A stretch of 32,717 nucleotides of DNA from Candidatus Scybalomonas excrementigallinarum (GTDB lineage Bacteria; Bacillota; Clostridia; Lachnospirales; Lachnospiraceae), in contig DVIZ01000049.1 in the NCBI GenBank assembly GCA_018710905.1, positions 1 through 32,717 of the forward strand, given 5' to 3'. Below are positions 32,364 to 32,717 of the stretch, one piece after another. The notes below the pieces were generated by a model, which was given only the letters and a program-made list of their open reading frames with translations, did not search any database and was not told the DNA's origin. A program made the position numbers and the translations under genes. Each line of letters starts with the position of its first letter. The stretch's first letter is position 1.

Positions 32364-32717
32364 CTATTTCATAAAATCTAATAGAGAGTTAGAAATAATA
32401 TTACTGCCCACTTGCAAAGCGGCATTATAGGCATATTGCATCCAAGAATAATTGGTAATACCTTCGGTTAGTTCCATTTCGGAAACATTAGAAATTTGTT
32501 CGGTTAAAGCAAGTTCTTCTGTTTCTAAGCGTTCCGAAGTTTGTGTTAGGAATTGAGATTGTACACCGATTCCAGTAATGCTGCTTAAAAGGCTGTTATA
32601 AGTAGTTTCTAATTGGGTCGTCAAGGCATCAAAATGATCCCAGTCAATATCTTCTTTTTCTAGTTCAGTGGCTAGTTCCCCACAAATATCAATAATATTT
32701 TTTGGAGTACCATCAGC
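32364..32717 (-). CDS. flgL: Hook-filament junction protein FlgL (3' part)
   Basis: The C-terminal 117 residues; the reading frame is open to the right edge of the window, so the gene begins beyond it. A TTG at 32624 is only an internal leucine. The tail matches FlgL: SRL-like SERLETEELALTEQISNV, EGITNYSWMQYAYNAALQVG and the final SNSLLDFMK, equivalent to the family's QxSLLDFL end. FlgL is the second junction protein; flgK, and perhaps flgM and flgN, are expected off the right edge. Confidence 0.9.
   Translation of the reverse strand, partial: ADGTPKNIIDICGELATELEKEDIDWDHFDALTTQLETTYNSLLSSITGIGVQSQFLTQTSERLETEELALTEQISNVSEMELTEGITNYSWMQYAYNAALQVGSNIISNSLLDFMK

Noticed and set aside
1-32717. 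CRISPR arrays, insertion sequences, tRNA or rRNA genes, prophage genes
   Set aside because: None seen on either strand; all coding sequence is flagellar or closely linked.

Overview
The window is a dense flagellar gene cluster from an AT-rich, Gram-positive anaerobe. It is most likely a member of the Clostridia, and the Lachnospiraceae are the best guess. The grounds are FlbD, a FliY with CheC-type active sites, FlhO/FlhP-like rod proteins, the fliW-csrA pair, no L- or P-ring genes, strong AGGAGG ribosome binding sites, and GTG/TTG starts. I assign no species; this is inferred from gene content and order.

Left part (1-4960). A methyltransferase-like gene precedes the flagellin gene. Flagellin has a clear sigma-28 promoter and a leader with a GGA-loop hairpin plus a GGA-rich Shine-Dalgarno, the arrangement of a CsrA target. 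After a strong terminator come a two-domain GT2 glycosyltransferase and a lytic transglycosylase with no signal peptide. The methyltransferase and glycosyltransferase are good candidates for flagellin modification.

Regulatory gap (4960-5483). This is the only large non-coding stretch. It holds two near-consensus sigma-A promoters exactly 50 bp apart, then a leader of about 370 nt with a long hairpin, a possible 29-codon leader ORF, and an intrinsic terminator ending 67 bp before flgB. The 3' arm of the terminator can pair instead with the flgB ribosome binding site. I recognise no known riboswitch class.

Main operon (5484-26800). Twenty-six co-directional, tightly packed genes run flgB-fliE-fliF-fliG-fliH-fliI-fliJ-fliK-flgD-flgE-flbD-motA-motB-fliM-cheY-flgC-fliY-fliO-fliP-fliQ-fliR-flhB-flhA-sigD-flgF-flgG. 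They encode the rod, MS and C rings, export apparatus, hook, stator, switch and sigma-28. Oddities: flgC has left the usual flgB-flgC-fliE block and sits between cheY and fliY; fliL, flhF and flhG are missing from their usual places; and FliG has a changed EHPQ motif.

Right part (26800-32717). A convergent gene encodes a ComFB-domain protein, a family reported to bind cyclic dinucleotides. Next is a late block, fliD-fliS and a FliT-like gene, behind a second sigma-28-like promoter. On the minus strand are flgL (cut by the window edge), fliW, csrA and a lipoprotein with a C39-like papain fold. Together sigma-28, FliW, CsrA and the flagellin leader form a complete homeostasis circuit: FliW, titrated by flagellin, frees or blocks CsrA, which acts on the flagellin mRNA.
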